64,000 bases of DNA. Origin: Rhynchonema sp. JSB1_4 (lineage: Eukaryota; Nematoda; Chromadorea; Monhysterida; Xyalidae). Made by a program: the position numbers and the translations under genes. Of this stretch, positions 1 to 12,598 are shown piece after piece (the first letter of the stretch is position 1; every line of letters begins with the position of its first letter). The DNA lies in the NCBI GenBank assembly GCA_030248065.1, contig JASAMV010001370.1, positions 1-64,000 on the forward strand, read 5' to 3'. The notes under the pieces were generated by a model. It did no database searches. It was not told where the DNA came from and was given only the letters and a program-made list of their open reading frames with translations.

Positions 1-131
1 GAAATATTTCCGGATTCGGCAAAATTTTATAGACAAAAGTAATCTGGAACCCGGAGGTATGTAAGTTCGGGATTGAGGTTTTCGCATTTAACCTAAGACC
101 GACGATGTCTCATAACCCTGTTTCGCTCTGA

Positions 132-282
132 GGGCGGGCTTAGGTTGAATTCGGAAATCCGAATCCGGAAATAATTCCAGAAAACGCATTATTTTTTCAT
201 GTTAAATGCTTGCGTTTTCCGGAGCCCAGAAATGTTTTGCATTTTTGCATGCAATATTTCCGGATTCAACCTAAGCCCGCCC
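132..282. mobile_element. Palindromic MITE, 'CGGAAATATTTCCGG' family, PIF/Harbinger-like
   Basis: Terminal inverted repeats begin GGGCGGGCTTAGGTTGAAT on the left and mirror this at 264-282. The interior is built from CCGGAAA and TTTCCGG blocks. Two relatives lie at 21576-21753 and 55258-55438; the 21576 copy has a clean 3-bp TAA target duplication, which is the PIF/Harbinger target class. Here the flanks are TGA and TAA, one mismatch. No coding capacity. Family assignment rests on the duplication length only. Confidence 0.7.
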
Positions 283-1646
283 TAAGTTCGCTCTTAACGA
301 TTCGCCCATGAATCACTAACCTTTATGTCTGAAGCGCCACTTTTCACCTGGCCAAGCTGTTTCAGGGGGTTGTGTGACACCGTCGCTCTTTCTGACATGG
401 TCGCGCGTCAGTTGAGTTAACACATTTCTGGCTGTTAGGAAAACCTGACAGCCTGTGTAACCCTAAGGCAAAGGGGAAGTCAAGGGCCAACCATGAGCCC
501 AAGCACAGTCACAAGCCTAAGCAATCCCATAATCCCATAAAGCATAATCCAAGCCAGTCGAAAATACGCGCGACCAAGTCAACACGCGCGACAATGTGCC
601 CGGATCGCGACCTTTGTGAATACACGATCCAATGAGACAAGTCATAATTAATGGTCGAACTCGGATCGCATATGGCGTCGCAACCGAGCAATCTTTCAGA
701 ACGTTTAGGATCGATAATCATGATTTACTGGAAGGTCTGACATCGCTGCCGCTGAAACTTTTGCTCAGCTTCCCGGGTTTCTTTCATTCGAAAAGTCTTG
801 AGACCAACACCGGTCGTATTTTTCCGCTCAATTGTTCTTTTTGACACACTTTTCACCGTGATGGCTCTCATCACCATGTCAGCGTATGACCGTGGATAAA
901 AGCCGTTTCGACACTGTTGCAAAGGAGAGGGCCGAAACAGGTTTCCCTTAATTAAAGGGAAATAGCAATTAAAGGGAAACAGATTTCCCTTAAGTTCCTG
1001 AAAACAGAGCTCACCGCTTTCAAGGCAATCTTATTGTTCCAAAGCCCTTCAATCTGGCACGATTGCCACTCGGCCGCTTGCTTGTCCGGTGTCGCCAAAG
1101 CAACGCTGCAGCCGCCAATTATTTTCGATGGAATTTGATCTTTACTTTCGCGCAATCTGATTTTCTCACAAATTATCAGAAAATCTGCAAGTAAAAACAG
1201 AGCATATGGATGTTTGCTGCCCTGTCAAGACAAATATGAGTTGTGTTGTCGGGTTGGAGAAAAATCACAAATCAAGAAACAAGACAGGAACCAAATCAAA
1301 CCTGATAAAAAAATCGCTCCATAATTTTTTTATCGCGAGAACAAAAAAATGAAATGACAAGAAAACCAAATGAAATGTGATGTCTCTGGCAACGCAGTGT
1401 TGAAACATCTGACCGGTACACAACCAGGCAGGGAGAAGGGAGCGCCCGGGCAAAGGCAGCAAGCAACAGCAACAACAAACTGCGATTGCGAAACGTAAAG
1501 TCTACCACATTGCCTTTGGAGCGTTGGGTGTTGCGTACGTACTGTCTGTGTGTGTGTGTGTGTGCAACATATGCTATGGTTGCGCGCTATCTACAAACGA
1601 CCAACTGCAAACTAGTGCGAAAAAATGACATGCTGAAAAGTGCGTG

Positions 1647-1688
<42 letters not shown>

Positions 1689-3092
1689 CGGTGCACGGAG
1701 CGACACACATGTTTGTTAGGTGAGCAGCATATAAATACACACACAGTGACAGACAGACAAACTTGTTCTCTGTGCATTATCATTTGGAACCTAGCAACAC
1801 ACAAATTGAAGGGATCTTGCCTATTTTTGCCGCTCTATCTTTTAACACGCTCACACAACAGCCCCAGCAGCGTATGTGCATGTTTCAAGACAGGGATACC
1901 TTACTGGTGGGGCGCAACAGTTCACAGAGTATTGCAATTGCGATTGCTTTGTCCGCACCGCATGTCTCTATTTGACAAGAGTGCGCAAGTCCATCGGGGC
2001 AGAATTGCTGTAAAATTGAAACTTGTTGCCGTGTGTCGTTGTTTGCTGCGCAATTGGATTATTTGCAAAAATGGCAGTTTCGAGCGGCAATAGCATCCGC
2101 GATATTGTGCTGGAGGTAACAGCTTCCGAAAAACATTTGCACGCACGCACAACATCTAGCACATGAAGCATCAGATCGGACACTAGGTGTAGGTGGTTGG
2201 AACACACAGCCATCCAGCTAAAAGGAAAGCAATTGCCATTTTTGGAACCGCGAGCACGCGTCACGTCACAAATACAGTATGTATAGATACATGGGCATAG
2301 GTCTATAGATACGTCGTGGACATGAATACCAAACCAACCAACCAGCCAAACGAGGCTGGTTCCTCAGGATGCAGCGGGCAGACAGCTTTATAGACGCGCA
2401 CAGATACAGCCACACTACGCAGCAGACGCCAAGTCAGCGCGCGTCTGAAAGGTTGGGAATGCCTGACTGGAAGTACAGTTGGCATGGATGGTCTTTTTTG
2501 TGCACCAGTAGCAGAAGCACGGGCCGTAAGCTCTAACTCCGTCGCGGTGCTTGGATAAGACACCGCTGGTTAAAACAGACGTTGAGAAAACAGAGGTTGT
2601 AATTTTGATCAGTACCAAGTTTCTAAATTCAAATTCACTGCCGTGCTCCACAATGAAATAGGCCACATAGTTAATGTCCACGTCTAAACCCGAACATTAA
2701 CCACGGCGCAATTCTGAAACATTGCGCACAGCTATCTCGCAAGCTGTGCGTGTGTTTTTGCAGTTCGAATGTTTCATTAGAAGTTGGTTTTCTGGTTTAG
2801 ATCTGGGACATTAACTATGCGGCGTACCTCACTGCACGGCAGAGAATTGGGAAGTTTGATCTTGTATTGCGTGAAGAGGCTTATGTGTGGTTGGCTTGAT
2901 GTTGCACGTCAGCCGCTAGCCATAAAGGATCTGGGTTCGAGTCACAGTTCGAGCTAGCATTTCTTTGTTTCGTCGAAAAATTTTGGTTTGAGCTCCCGTT
3001 TTCATTTGGACTGAGACTCAGGATGCGGCTTTCTTCAATTTGCTGTTTCTATCCGTTATACAAGTGCGCTACTATTGCTGCTTAGTTACAGG
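283..3092. other. Gene-free stretch with (GT)n microsatellite
   Basis: I see no conserved coding segment on either strand. It contains short repeats of TTTCCCTTAA near 942-992, a (GT)n run at about 1650-1686 and a weak tRNA-like B-box (GGTTCGAGTC) near 2932 in a sequence that does not fold convincingly. The octamer TGAAACAT or its complement occurs at 1401, 1880, 2715 and 2769. Confidence 0.5.
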
Positions 3093-3558
3093 CAGAGTTG
3101 GGCAAAAAACGTTTTTTTTAAAAAAAATCGTTTTTTTAAAAAAAACGTTTTTTAAAACGCCCAGATGATCAAAATATGCCCCCAAAAAATGGAAAACGCT
3201 CCTGTTGGGAAGAAAACGTGGTTAAATGAAGTAATTCTATTTGTTCTGAGGCAAAATAAACGGGTTTCAACCCTTTTCTAGCGAGTTCTTAAGATCCCAT
3301 ATCAGACCCGCACCATGGGACCAACTTTGGCCGGGGTCACCATTGAAAGTTAAACTCCGTATATCGACGTATCTCGACAAAGTAAAAATTGGTCGACAAT
3401 TTTTTGAAAAAAAAATGGGACAAAAATTTGATTTCCGTTGATGATCAGGGTACTTTCCCTGAAAAATCAGGGAACATCAAGGAAATTCAGGATTTAAAAA
3501 AACGAAAAACGACCCAGGCGTTTTTTTAAAAAAAACGTCGTTTTTTTGCCCAAACCTG
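3093..3558. mobile_element. Non-autonomous hAT element, copy 1
   Basis: Ends CAGAGTTGGGC and GCCCAAACCTG form terminal inverted repeats of the CAGGGTTGGGC family. The element is flanked by a perfect 8-bp duplication GTTACAGG (3085-3092 and 3559-3566). An 8-bp duplication with CAG-type ends is diagnostic of hAT transposons. The subterminal regions are long A- and T-runs that can pair; no transposase is encoded. Relatives lie at 18824, 19907, 30462 and 53825. Confidence 0.85.
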
Positions 3559-5806
3559 GTTACAGGTGTTGTGCACGAGTATCCGATGTCCAAAATGGGC
3601 GGAGTATCCGGCGTGCTGAGTATCCGATAAGTTGTTCCCATCGGATACTGCGCGTGTTTTCAGTACGTGCGAAGTATCCGAACATTTGTTGCTGTTGGAT
3701 ACTCCGCCCTTCATTGATGGGGGCGCAGTTTCCCCCGAAGTCATTATAGTTATTATAAATAATATGCTGGACTGCTGAACTGCTTTTACATTTTTACATT
3801 ATTATTATTTTATAATTACATATTCTGCTGGCAACTTCGGTAGAAATCGCATACGCTGGGTCAAAAATGACCCGGACGGCCTGCACTAACAATTACAACC
3901 GCTCAAAGCTAAGCGCAAATGATGTCTCATACAGTATGTATCTCCTCAATAATATCACATATCACCGAAATTGAGCTTTTACATGAGGGAACGATTATAT
4001 GAGGCTTCATTGCTTCCGTTCCCAGAATGTGACGATCACATCTAGTGTCCAGAAAAGACGTGCGCTCCTCCTACGGGTTTGAGCGTCAGTGTAAAATTGG
4101 TTCAAATGAATCCCATGGGGCTCTATTTCGGAATAAAAATAATTTTCAAAGCATCCGATCTTGGATACTGCGCCCTCTCCATCGGGTACGCCCTCGATCT
4201 TGGACACTGCGCCCGTTTCCACATTTTTCACCCTTTGTCACATGGGCGAAATATCCATCGGATACTCCGTCATATAATCGAATATCAGTCGCAGAGCCTT
4301 TGGAGACACGCTGTGCACTGGCTACTGCTCACAAAAGACTTCCTCCGGGTGTAAGATGTCTCTACATATGTCTCTGTAACCGACATTCATGTGACCTCTT
4401 GTTGACAGTGTAGTGTTGTCTCGTGACGTGAGCATAAAAAAACCAACATTAGTTTGATGATGTTCTTCGGAATGCATAGAATGTCTATGAATTTACATTG
4501 TACATAGGATGTACTTTGATCATACACAGTGCACTATTGTACTTTATACAGTACAATGAGGTTATGGGCTCTACGTAGTTACATATGTAGGTCTGTACGT
4601 GTCCATCAGAGTTTTCGGAACCCAGGAGGTCTTTTCGAAAAAATGCAATGATCCAACTTTTTTCGTCAGGAATACTTTCCCAGACAGGGCCTCTCGAAAA
4701 TCGTCGAACTGTGGGTCAGACATAAGTGTTTCAAATGCGTGAGCTTTCGTTGCTATTTTGAGTCACCCAGTGCGTTAAACCAGCTGCTTTAGTGAAGGAA
4801 CCTGCAAATTTGTTGGTAAAAACAACTGTTTTTTTGCCAAAAATATCTATGTAGATACCGAACAACAGAGATGATACGACGACTAAATTCTGTTAGAAAT
4901 AGTCAAATAATTGAGCCCCATTGGAACACAATTCGGGGGGTGGCTCGAGGACAGAAAGTTCACGCACCAGGCTGTGTGCACAACTGAGCAAGTGGGTGCC
5001 CGATACCAAGTTCAAACGGGTAGGCACCTGCGCGCTAAAGACATGGCTGAATTGATATGTATAAGGCAGGTACTATATATCAAAGCTTGGTTTTTTATTG
5101 CTGAACTTTGGAAGAATTTTTCCTAATCTTTCCACCCGTTACCCCGCAACGTTATACTTGATCATTTCGACAATTTTTCAAGCTGGTTAAATTTGAAGTA
5201 ATCTGTGTAATGACACAGGCCTTGCTTCACGATTCAAAAAAGACGGTGATACATATACTGCCGCGCTCGAGATCGTTGCCCTTAAACTTGACAGAATCAC
5301 CCGGCTGCGTGAATAACCGTCCAACATACTTTAGTCATGCGGAACTAAATTGGTCTCAACTGTACGGTACCCGAAGCGATGACTCAGCGTCAGAGCCCCG
5401 GACGATTTGATTGCAACATATATATATTCACCGCAGGGGAACTCCAACCCACCCACATACAGTCAAGATTCGTTATAGGTGTATTTTCGGGACACCCTAA
5501 AAAGTATACCTAAAACAACGGATTTATGGCTACAGCGAACGCGGTACTTAAAGAAAATGTTATAGGTCTACGTTCATTTTGAGGTCATCAGTCAAGTTTG
5601 CGTGAGTTTGTGGCCAAAACTTAGTTGTATTCTTTGGTTTATTATGTCATTTGTGGACTTGTGCATTGGATATGTTCATTTGGCGTTTTGCTGACTTCTT
5701 CCACTGTTTGTGTTGTGCCATACAAAATGCCATTTGGGACAACCGAAAATTTTATGCTATGCCGAATAGCGAAGACGGTAAATACAATGTGCATGTGGCG
5801 GAGGGG
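3559..5806. other. Gene-free stretch with GTATCCGA palindromes
   Basis: No gene recognised. At 3580-3712 there is an inverted array of GAGTATCCGA/TCGGATACTC words (GGGCGGAGTATCC near 3597 faces GGATACTCCGCCC near 3697), and degenerate versions recur at 4155-4275. This looks like an old palindromic repeat. The remainder is ordinary intergenic sequence. Confidence 0.45.
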
Positions 5807-5934
5807 CAATTGAGCAAAGCACGTTTGAGCAAGACCACTTTGAGCATAAGTGAAAAAGAGCAGAGGCCAATAGAGCAGAACCTAAAAGCAAATAGGCCTA
5901 AAGTCTAAGCCTAAGTGTGATGGTGGTCCGTTGA

Positions 5935-6175
5935 CCTGTGCTACAGCCCGTGCAGTCAGTGTGTGTTACGCTGAGAGTGGCTGTGTGTGTATACGCAGTG
6001 TGCGTTACACGTTATGGAGTCAGTGAGCATACCTTGTTCGTGCAGTCATTTGGTGCTGCATAGGTATGTGAGATCCTTCAAGCCCGCCTGTCAGACGGAC
6101 GCGTAGTTCAGCTGGTTAGAACAGCCGGATCCGGAAGACGCAGGTTCAACCCCTGCCGTATCCATAATGTTTGGT
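5935..6175 (+). repeat. tRNA-derived dispersed repeat (SINE-like), copy 1
   Basis: The segment 5990-6165 matches, in reverse orientation, 51156-51320, including GTCATTTGGTGCTGCATAGG and the tRNA-like part. The tRNA-like part (6097-6164) has an A-box (TAGTTCAGCTGGTTAGAAC), a good T-arm (GCAGG, TTCAACC, CCTGC) with a B-box, and a mostly paired acceptor stem, but the anticodon arm (CCGGATCCGG) does not form a normal 5-bp stem with a 7-base loop and the whole is about five bases short. I read it as a tRNA pseudogene or SINE head, not a working tRNA. Confidence 0.5.
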
Positions 6176-6211
6176 ATGGCTTGGAGGATCACACAAGCCC
6201 AAACACAAAAC

Positions 6212-6246
6212 TAAGACTAAGTGTAGGCCTAAGCCTAAGCCTAAGC
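6212..6246. repeat. Interstitial telomere-like run
   Basis: Three uninterrupted CCTAAG units (the complement of the nematode telomere hexamer TTAGGC read out of phase), with further degenerate CTAAG/CCTAA words from 6190 to 6280 and at 5890-5915. Too short to be a telomere; it may be a scar of repair or part of the surrounding element. Confidence 0.6.
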
Positions 6247-6366
6247 AGCCTCATACCTAAATCAGCCCAAGCCTTAGCCATTGTGACAAAATAAGAGCTG
6301 CTCTATTAGCTCTGCCCTTTTTTCTTGCTCAAAGTGGTCTGGCTCAAATGTGCTTTGCTCAATTTC

Positions 6367-6997
6367 CCGGCCACCTTATAGCGAATCGCTTGTATGCAAG
6401 TACAGGAAATTTTTGTGGCGCGCCAAAAAGTATACATAACCCGAATTGATACCTTTTGCGAATACACCTATGACACGAGTCTCGACTGTATTATGAAATT
6501 CTCGGTAAGATTATAATCGTCTGGAATCCCGAAGTGGGGGAGTCATAACTTTACTCTGTGCCCTTCATTTAATTTCACGATTAGCCAAATATTTTTCATG
6601 CTGTTTCATTTTGCCGGAAATGAAAAATGGCGAAACTATTCAAAATATGATTCGCTGCTCACGTGAATATATTATAGCTATGCACGTGCAGATGGAGCAA
6701 CATGTTCGAAAATTTGACACGAAAGACTTGGCTTCATTCTTATCCATCAATATTGCTGCGTTTCATACTTCGCCGTACCTTGAAGGTGGTGTGGCACTGT
6801 ACCTTGTCATACATAATTGAGATAAAAATACCTGACCATCTACGCTGTGAATCGCGTTTTTAAATTATGGTCTGCCACCATAAAAGGGGCAATTTCCATG
6901 CACATAAGCACCCTTTAAAAACACTGTCATGCGATTGGCATTGTAACAGTGACTTATTTTTTATCGTAAAGTAACGAACAACGAAATGTTAACATTA
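6367..6997. other. Gene-free stretch
   Basis: No conserved coding segment or clear repeat seen. The open frame at 6611-6820 has no recognisable family features. Confidence 0.4.
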
Positions 6998-7135
6998 AGG
7001 CCCAACTATACTTCGTGCTCTCACGCAACACGAAACAAATTTTCCCACGCTGATTGGTTCTCACGTGCGTGTCAGCCAATCAGCGCGCGAGAATTTGTTT
7101 CGTGTTGCGTGAGAGAACGAAGTATAGTTGGGCCT
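6998..7135. mobile_element. PIF/Harbinger-like MITE, 'ACTATACTTCG' family, copy 1
   Basis: Near-perfect palindrome with ends AGGCCCAACTATACTTCG and its complement, flanked by TTA on both sides (6995-6997 and 7136-7138). The arms are about 50 bp each and contain CACGCAACACGAAACAAA. A second copy lies at 49356-49490. The 3-bp TTA duplication suggests PIF/Harbinger mobilisation; no transposase is encoded. Confidence 0.8.
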
Positions 7136-7230
7136 TTAGGAGAAAAAGCACTTTGTTTTCACGTCTGAGCAGGCAGGCATGCAGCGAAAAAATACATAGT
7201 TCCATGAAAAGAATAACAGTCCAGTACATA

Positions 7231-7350
7231 TACGACACACCCTTTAACAACACAAAACAAGGTACTCTATAACCAAGTAAAGGCAAACTATACGACACAC
7301 CCTTTAACAACACAAAACAAGGTACTCTATAACCAAGTAAAGGCAAACTA
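7231..7350. repeat. Perfect 60-bp tandem duplication
   Basis: 7231-7290 and 7291-7350 are identical by eye. The unit ends with AAGGCAAACTA, which is the first 11 bases of the adjacent MITE, so the duplication arose after that MITE inserted and copied its tip. Confidence 0.9.
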
Positions 7351-7527
7351 CGCCAACACGAGCCCGATTTCGCAGCTGGCAGAATAGTGAAACATTCATT
7401 CGTGGCTGCTGATTTGGGAAATGTTACACGTTGAAGAATATAAAGTGGAGCATGATGATTTTCTGTTTCTATTCGTTTTGAATACACACCACCTTCGAAA
7501 TCGGGCTCGTGTTGGCATAGTTTGCCT
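7340..7527. mobile_element. TA-target MITE, 'AAGGCAAACTACGCC' family, copy 1
   Basis: 188 bp, the same length as copies at 34802-34989 and 54011-54198. Ends are AAGGCAAACTACGCC and its complement, followed inward by ACACGAGCCCGATTTCG. The left flank has TA (7338-7339); the right flank has changed. Tc1/mariner-type target. No coding capacity. Confidence 0.8.
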
Positions 7528-7547
7528 GTCTTAAGTACAGGTAGACA

Positions 7548-10500
7548 CTAAACCAGCACAATCACATAATCCAGTCGCACCGAGAACCAAGTGTGTGAAA
7601 CATTAGTGAATTCGAATGAATAGCGTCCGGCTAGGGCACATTCGATTATGCCCTCTTCACACAGACTGACGGAGTCGACCGTTAAAGACGGGTACACCAA
7701 ATGACGGGCAATGTTGTTGTTGTCATCATCTTTCGACGGTTGGGTGTCGGATTCTGAAACATTTGCCGGGCATCCAACTTGGAAGTTGATCAATTAGTTG
7801 GCGAGCACTAACTTCGACCAGCGTAAAGTTGAGCTTTTACACGCTGGTCTAAATTAGTGGGCCAATCCTGAAACGCGGCACAACCAAAAATTGTCTATAT
7901 CAAAGCAAAGTTTATGCCTAGACCATGTCAATGGACTTGCTTTCAAAGTTGACACGACCCATAATTGCATTTAGGTATACTTTGTATAACCAACCAGTTA
8001 CTCGCTCGTATGCCACCGTGAACTGAAGATCATTATTCGTCCAGAATTGGTATCCGATCCTCCGGCCAGCCTCTGCTTGCACGCTCACCCGTTCGGTGTG
8101 GTGGTGTTTGATGTGCACACGTTTGCTTGATGGTAGTTTGGTGATCGATAACTGACTCCACACCGTGCCAGGATGGTAGTAGTCATCGTGCGTGATCTTA
8201 AAGTACACATAATTAATTGGGGCTGGGATGATTTTCCTGATTGAGACAAAAAGCGTTGAATTTATGAACAATTAATTTCTGATATCACGGTAAAGACAAA
8301 ATCAACTATGTGGTTATCGAATATCGGAACGGATGCTTCGATCGTGTGACTTTTTGAGGTCGCACGTGGCAACGTGCTGCATTCGCACTGACGATGACCT
8401 GGGTGTACCACCCCTGCGACAGCAGATGGAAACGGGTAGCCAAGAACATGCTGCACAACTCATATTTTTGTTAACGATATGATTTCACGCATTGCTCTGC
8501 AGGGGTGGCGAAGTTCTCAAACATTATGCCGATCGGACTCCATGCAAAACGGGATTTAAACATGAAAGGTTGGCAAGGTCCACACGATGAGTGGCCGGAA
8601 ATACTACGCCTTTGGTGTGCTATGCTCAGTAAACAAACTACCGATGACTAACCCACAACGAAAGACTCCAATAAAGATGCACGAGACATATGTATACTAG
8701 TGGTCGCCCACCAGGTGTACCTGTTTGGGCACATTGACACAAGTGTCCTTCGCGCCCCATCCGCTGTTATCCTGTCGCGTGCCACCGTAACAAAGCGGTA
8801 TACAGTCGGCACTTAGATGTTCGAACAGGTCAGTGACGTGTGACAGTATGTGAATGTGTTTGTGCATATCGGCGCTCAGCAGATGTTTCACGATTGGCCA
8901 CGTTATGGATAGACTGCCCGGTGCATTAATGATGAACACTTTGCCAACCTGCAAGCTAAGTATATTGTGCAGGATTAGCAGCGTCCCCCGCGACCAAAGT
9001 TGTGTGAGCGGAATGTTTCACGCTGCTGGTATCCAAACTGTGTTGGTGACCGCGGCGTATAGTGGCAAACAGATGGTCGGATTTGGCGCCGCGTTTGTGT
9101 GTCGAAAAAGTCGAAATATTTTGGGTGGCCAAAAAGACCACGTAGTCGATCCGATTATCACAGTTGAATACCGCTCCATTGCGAATAGTGATCAAACAAT
9201 AAGAGTGCATGCATGAAGGCCCCAGCACATGATCTGTCCGCTACATATGCGGATCTTTGTGTTTCAGTTTTTGTGTGTTCGTTTAGCAATTCATGCCCAG
9301 GGATCAGCTTTCATCGTAACAGGTAGTAAATCGTGCTGGACACAAAACGCTCACAGGGTACATGTACCTGTTCTGAGAACCACCTCTGCCAAATGTGCAA
9401 CGTGTATCGCATGTACTTTGACTGTGCACTCCACGGATTCATGAAATCGGTGACATGCACGCCGTGAACGTCGATTATTGCCTGTGGCGGTGTTGGAGAA
9501 ATGTATAGATATAGGAAAAATCGGGCAGCAATTGGCAGTTTGTCGGTACTCTTCAATCGCGATGCCCCATTATTCATGTTTGGCACAGATATGGATTATG
9601 CTGAATATGCTCTCTGGGGCCAATGATTCTGAAGATCCAGCGAATTGCATCGCTGTGAATGCGTAAAACGCGATCGGCCTATTGATATATCGTCAACCAA
9701 GATCGTCAACTAGAAGTTGTCAACTCACGCCGTAGGTGTTGAGGTGTGTTGGCGCTCACTCTTGCCTGCCTTGAGTCGACGACGTTAGTTAACGATCTGA
9801 GTGGACCACCTACTGTATCAATAATTAGTCATTACTCTCAAAGGTACGAACATGAACGCTTGATTCCTTCCCGGTGGTTCGTTCGTGTTCCAACAGCATA
9901 CGAATGAGCACCTCGTGTAGAATCAGATACAGGCACGACAAGTCGCCGACTTTTATCACTTTGACCAGCTGTAGAAAACGAAATAATTGTGGATGGATGA
10001 TTTTGATGGCGAAGGACATATTTCTAGGTTTACTGACAGTTGAAGAAATTAGAGAAAATCGACAGGTGCACGTGATTGAATTCTGTAAAAGTTAGGGCAT
10101 GCAGTCCTGAGAAATGGTCCCTCTGACCAAAGCGACAAAAATCCAATTTGAGCACCCAGGATGCTTTTAGAAACGATTCCACTTTGAGCCCTGGGGGCTT
10201 TGAGTGGATACTTTACGTACAGTACCTCGGACGACTCAAAAAGAGCACTTTAATATTTTTCGACAACAGAAAGCGCTATAACCATCTTCGTCTGAACGTG
10301 GTTAGGAAAACGAACAAACTACACAAAAACACGGCATCTTTGACTGTCACAGATTTTCACGATTCGTGCTATCTTTCTATTGATTGAATGTTTTACGCCA
10401 TGGACTGGCACAGAAAAAATAACCCAACTAGAGTGCCCGGGGCTTGACCAAACCCAACCGAACTGACATGTTTCCAATCCACTCCGTCCATAGCAAACAC

Positions 10501-11146
10501 CCACACGATCGAGTTTGACTTCGCATCGATATGATGTTGTTGTTGCATGGTGCTCACGGACAGATATGGTGCGTAGCGCTGTTTCAGCGGATGGGTCCAA
10601 ACCGTTTTCATTAGATCGGGCTCGTCTGCAAGTTCGACAAGTTGTGATGGACTACATGAGCTGGTGGGGTAAACCCATGTGACATAATATGGTTCATTCG
10701 AGGTGCCGCAGCAGCTTGAAATGACAGTCACCAGGACCAGTGGTGGACGAAATGACGGTCACCAGGGGCCAGCGATGGCACGGAGTTACGGTCACCAGGA
10801 GCCAGTGGTGGCTCGGACCGACAGTCACCATTAGACCAGTATTGGTGCGTTATGACGCAGATAAAAGACTGAATGATGGTTATCAAGCATCAGAGGTGTC
10901 ACGGGTGCGACTATGGTTCTAAGTACTGTATAAGAACAACAAGAGTCCCAACGTACCCAAATGTATGGCGCGTCTGCTGGCCCAGTATAGTCTGAGTTGT
11001 GTGCATAAATTGTCCAAATTTCCATGAAACGCTCGATACCAACGTCGCAGCTGCAAGTCCGTGTTCATCAAAACGGGGATTTCGTCATTCAATCGATTTC
11101 GTATCGATTCGATTGCCATACGGTCCTTTTCTGACAACTCGGTCAT
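7548..11146 (-). CDS. SEC14-like CRAL-TRIO + GOLD domain protein (nematode ctg-like)
   Basis: Eight exons: 11146-10957, 10625-10468, 9968-9858, 9481-9368, 8948-8721, 8450-8270, 8222-7995, 7753-7548; 471 residues, all phases agree. Residues 1-63 are a CRAL-TRIO N-terminal helical region starting MTELSEKDR. The lipid-binding CRAL-TRIO core follows: IIDVHGV, then NPWSAQSKY...IWQRWFSE, then VGKVFIINAPGSLS, ending in the family signature YGGT at about 245-248. Residues 268-471 form the GOLD part, with GYQFWTNNDLQFTV and the closing GRYSFEFTN...LDYV. Family role: cytosolic binding or exchange of phosphoinositides, retinoids or other hydrophobic ligands, with GOLD mediating protein contacts. The sixth intron is only 47 bp. 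A candidate trans-splice acceptor lies about 30 bases before the ATG. The least certain junction is exon 6 to 7. Nothing in the sequence tells the ligand. Confidence 0.85.
10725..10835. repeat. Minisatellite, about 32-bp unit
   Basis: Three to four imperfect units built around GGTCACCAGGRGCCAGTGG, inside intron 1 of the CRAL-TRIO/GOLD gene. Confidence 0.65.
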
Positions 11147-11176
11147 GATTTTGCGTTATCTGAGGTTGAAATTGTG

Positions 11177-11184
11177 CTGAAAAT
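11177..11184 (-). promoter_or_regulatory. Candidate spliced-leader acceptor of the CRAL-TRIO/GOLD gene
   Basis: On the minus strand this reads ATTTTCAG, a match to the nematode (trans-)splice acceptor consensus TTTTCAG, ending about 30 bases upstream of the ATG at 11146. It could instead end an intron in the 5' untranslated region. Confidence 0.45.
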
Positions 11185-12598
11185 GTGTGTTAAGAAGAAA
11201 GAAATGCCGGCCTCAAGGTACATATAGGTATAATAGGTGCATACTTAGGCAGACGTTATGCGTGTATAAATTGACAAAAATTCCCTGAACATATGAAGAC
11301 AACACCCAAAAGCCTGCGTGCAGATTAAACGCCCATGTAATTTATCGCAATGCACGAAACTCCAAAGAATAACTTCACACGGCATACAGATAAGATGCAT
11401 AATCGGAATAATTCTTGCACGTTAGCAAGACGCGATATAAAAATAAATGTCAAGAACGAATATGTGAAACGCCGACTGCGCGCGTATAATGATGACAGAA
11501 GGTTGTATGGGTGGCTTCAACAAGGACACCGCTCGCATTTCACTTTGTCCTGCAAGAAAGTGCACGCAGAAACATTGCGCGGTATATTCGTTCAAAACGT
11601 CACTGACCTGCCGGAATATGTTAAGCATGCCGCCGGAGACATAACATCGTGTGCCAGTTGTGTCCAGGGTTGATCAAAGGGCAGACACGGTCAAACATGC
11701 ACGCTCAGCGCAGATGTGCGCTATGTGTGCATGCGTGCGTGCAGATGATGCTCGTTATTGCTTGCTGCCCCCTTGCTGACACTGCACAAGCGCATGCCCC
11801 TGCATTCACAAATGTGTTCACAGCGCATGTGCGGGTCTGGAAGAATGATTGTCTGATCGGTTTTGGGACTGCCCTCAGATGTATGTATGCATGCATCGCA
11901 CATGTCGCGATGGACGACTTTCAATCCACTGGCGCCTGAATGCGAAAAGATGAACTGAGCAGCGCGTGATTTTTGGTTGTCCGTTTCGACCTGATTTCCT
12001 GTTTTGTTTGGTGCACCAGGAAATCGTCAGTGCGATTGCACCCCGGATGGCCGAACACAACACAACTCTGTTTTGTTCCCTGAACTCGGGGGGGGGGGGG
12101 GAGATTGGGTTTGTTCACATGTAGAGAATGCACACACGTTAGTGAACATTTCGTTCCGGATACGGTCTGCTCGTAAAGTGAAGCCAAAACATACTCTGAA
12201 ACCCCCTTCCTGTGGTGACTCACTATTGTTCACTGGTTATCATACATGTGCCCGACAAACGACATTGTTCGCACAAACCAACGCTCGGAATGAGTCGTTT
12301 TGATAAGCTGAAGATGAAAATAGCGTGTCGCATAAAACAACGAACCAAACCAAAGTAGAAACTGGCGTGCAGCACACAATGAACAGCCTTGTCTGTCTAT
12401 GCTCTCATCTTCAACTGGGGTGGAGATAACGTTGTTCAGTATCGACAAGGTACAGTATGTATATGTATCAGCAGGTATACGACCAAACCGTACAAAAAAT
12501 GCCACACAGCTGCCTGGCTGGTTGATTGTGTCAGTGTTTTCTTCCACTTGGTGACGAAATGACCTACAATTAACTTTTTTTGTTTTTTTCTCAATTTC
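11185..12598. other. Intergenic region between divergent genes
   Basis: Lies between the heads of the minus-strand lipid-transfer gene and the plus-strand CARD gene, so it should contain both promoters. It holds a G-homopolymer run at 12090-12101 and CA/TGCATG-rich sequence near 11700-11900. The open frames here show no family features. Confidence 0.4.

Larger units (their letters stand above)
5807..6366. mobile_element. Inverted-repeat element with GAGCAAA arms
   Basis: A left arm (5811-5862, GGCAATTGAGCAAAGCACG) faces a right arm (6323-6362, TGTGCTTTGCTCAATTTCCC). A second, shorter member with the same arms lies at 31423-31633 and a half-copy at about 48347. Between the arms here sit a tRNA-like repeat and a telomere-like run, probably later insertions. 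No coding capacity. Exact ends and target duplication were not resolved. Confidence 0.5.

Noticed and set aside
2880..2960. tRNA gene candidate
   Set aside because: B-box-like GGTTCGAGTC present, but T-stem and acceptor stem do not pair and no proper anticodon loop forms.
6097..6164. Functional tRNA
   Set aside because: Defective anticodon arm, short length and a dispersed partner at 51.2 kb with the same defect.
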